From NCBI GenBank assembly GCA_003168295.1, contig PMST01000687.1, positions 4,023 through 10,656 on the forward strand: 6,634 nt of DNA, in the 5' to 3' direction. The notes under the pieces were generated by a model, which searched no databases, was not told the origin of the DNA, and was given only the letters and a program-made list of their open reading frames with translations. This document shows positions 6,442 to 6,634 of the stretch, piece by piece. How positions within the stretch are numbered: the first letter of the stretch is position 1; every line of letters starts with the position of its first letter. Both the position numbers and the translations under genes were made by a program. This DNA comes from Actinomycetota bacterium. GTDB taxonomy: Bacteria; Actinomycetota; Actinomycetes; Streptosporangiales; Streptosporangiaceae.

Positions 6442-6494
6442 CTTGCTTGCGTAATTAACCACGGAACGGCGCTCTCATCCCGCGCCCGGATCGG

Positions 6495-6634
6495 CTAAAG
6501 CTTGCTGCGGACGGCGATCTGGTAAAGCTCGGGCAGCCGCTGCTCGGCCGCGCGGGCGGCGAGGCGCCCGCCGGTCCAGGCCAGCGCGAGGCCGTATCCG
6601 GCGGCGCAGACCACGAGCACCGGCATCCGGACCG
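6495..6634 (-). CDS. C-terminal end of a membrane protein paralogous to the 1-863 gene (5' end outside window)
   Basis: The - strand frame runs in from the window edge through 45 codons to a TAG at 6495-6497. Its residues run from VRMPVLVVCAAGYGLALAW (one transmembrane helix) to LPELYQIAVRSKL. The last 45 residues of the gene at 1-863 align to it without gaps with 30 identities, including MPVLV, YGLALAW, AEQ, LPEL and QIA. It is therefore a paralogue, probably also an ABC-2 type exporter permease. It is upstream of marR in the same direction, with an 88-base gap that holds the marR promoter. No clear terminator was found after its stop. Confidence 0.82.
   Translation of the reverse strand, partial: VRMPVLVVCAAGYGLALAWTGGRLAARAAEQRLPELYQIAVRSKL

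Overview
The window is a stretch of GC-rich genomic DNA that reads like an actinomycete chromosome. Codons have strong G/C third positions, promoters are of the TTGnnn / TAnnnT type, and the gene families (DHA2-type exporters, long SGNH hydrolases, secreted DxW/WNGSxW repeat proteins, large ABC-2 permeases) are typical of Actinomycetota. I cannot name the genus. Seven coding regions are supported; two of them run off the window ends.

Layout: (i) 1-863, + strand, the C-terminal part of a polytopic membrane protein, probably an ABC-2 type exporter permease. (ii) 898-1995, - strand, a secreted protein with about seven repeats that fit a seven-bladed beta-propeller. (iii) 1996-2395, a 400-base gap with a GC-rich hairpin just after the next gene's stop, a short tandem repeat of 20-21 bases, and two small inverted repeats. 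(iv) 2396-3730, - strand, a membrane-anchored or secreted SGNH/GDSL hydrolase with a complete catalytic set and its own promoter. (v) 3904-6406, - strand, a tight three-gene operon: MarR regulator, 14-TM MFS exporter, isochorismatase-like protein, joined by 4-base GTGA and ATGA overlaps. (vi) 6495-6634, - strand, the last 45 codons of a second membrane protein.

The operon reads as a self-contained, ligand-inducible export/modification cassette. The MarR gene has a well-formed promoter whose predicted +1 is the A of its ATG, so the transcript is probably leaderless. A perfect 13-base palindrome lies inside that promoter, consistent with autorepression of all three genes. The third gene keeps the Asp and Lys of the isochorismatase-like fold, but Val stands where cysteine hydrolases carry the nucleophilic Cys. 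It is therefore unlikely to be an ordinary amidase.

The least expected structure is at the edges. The membrane proteins at the two ends are paralogues in inverted orientation: their last 45 residues align without gaps at 30/45 identical residues, and the DNA is about 80% identical. The 5.6 kb between them is thus bracketed by an inverted gene pair. No tRNA, rRNA, CRISPR array, insertion sequence or phage gene was seen.
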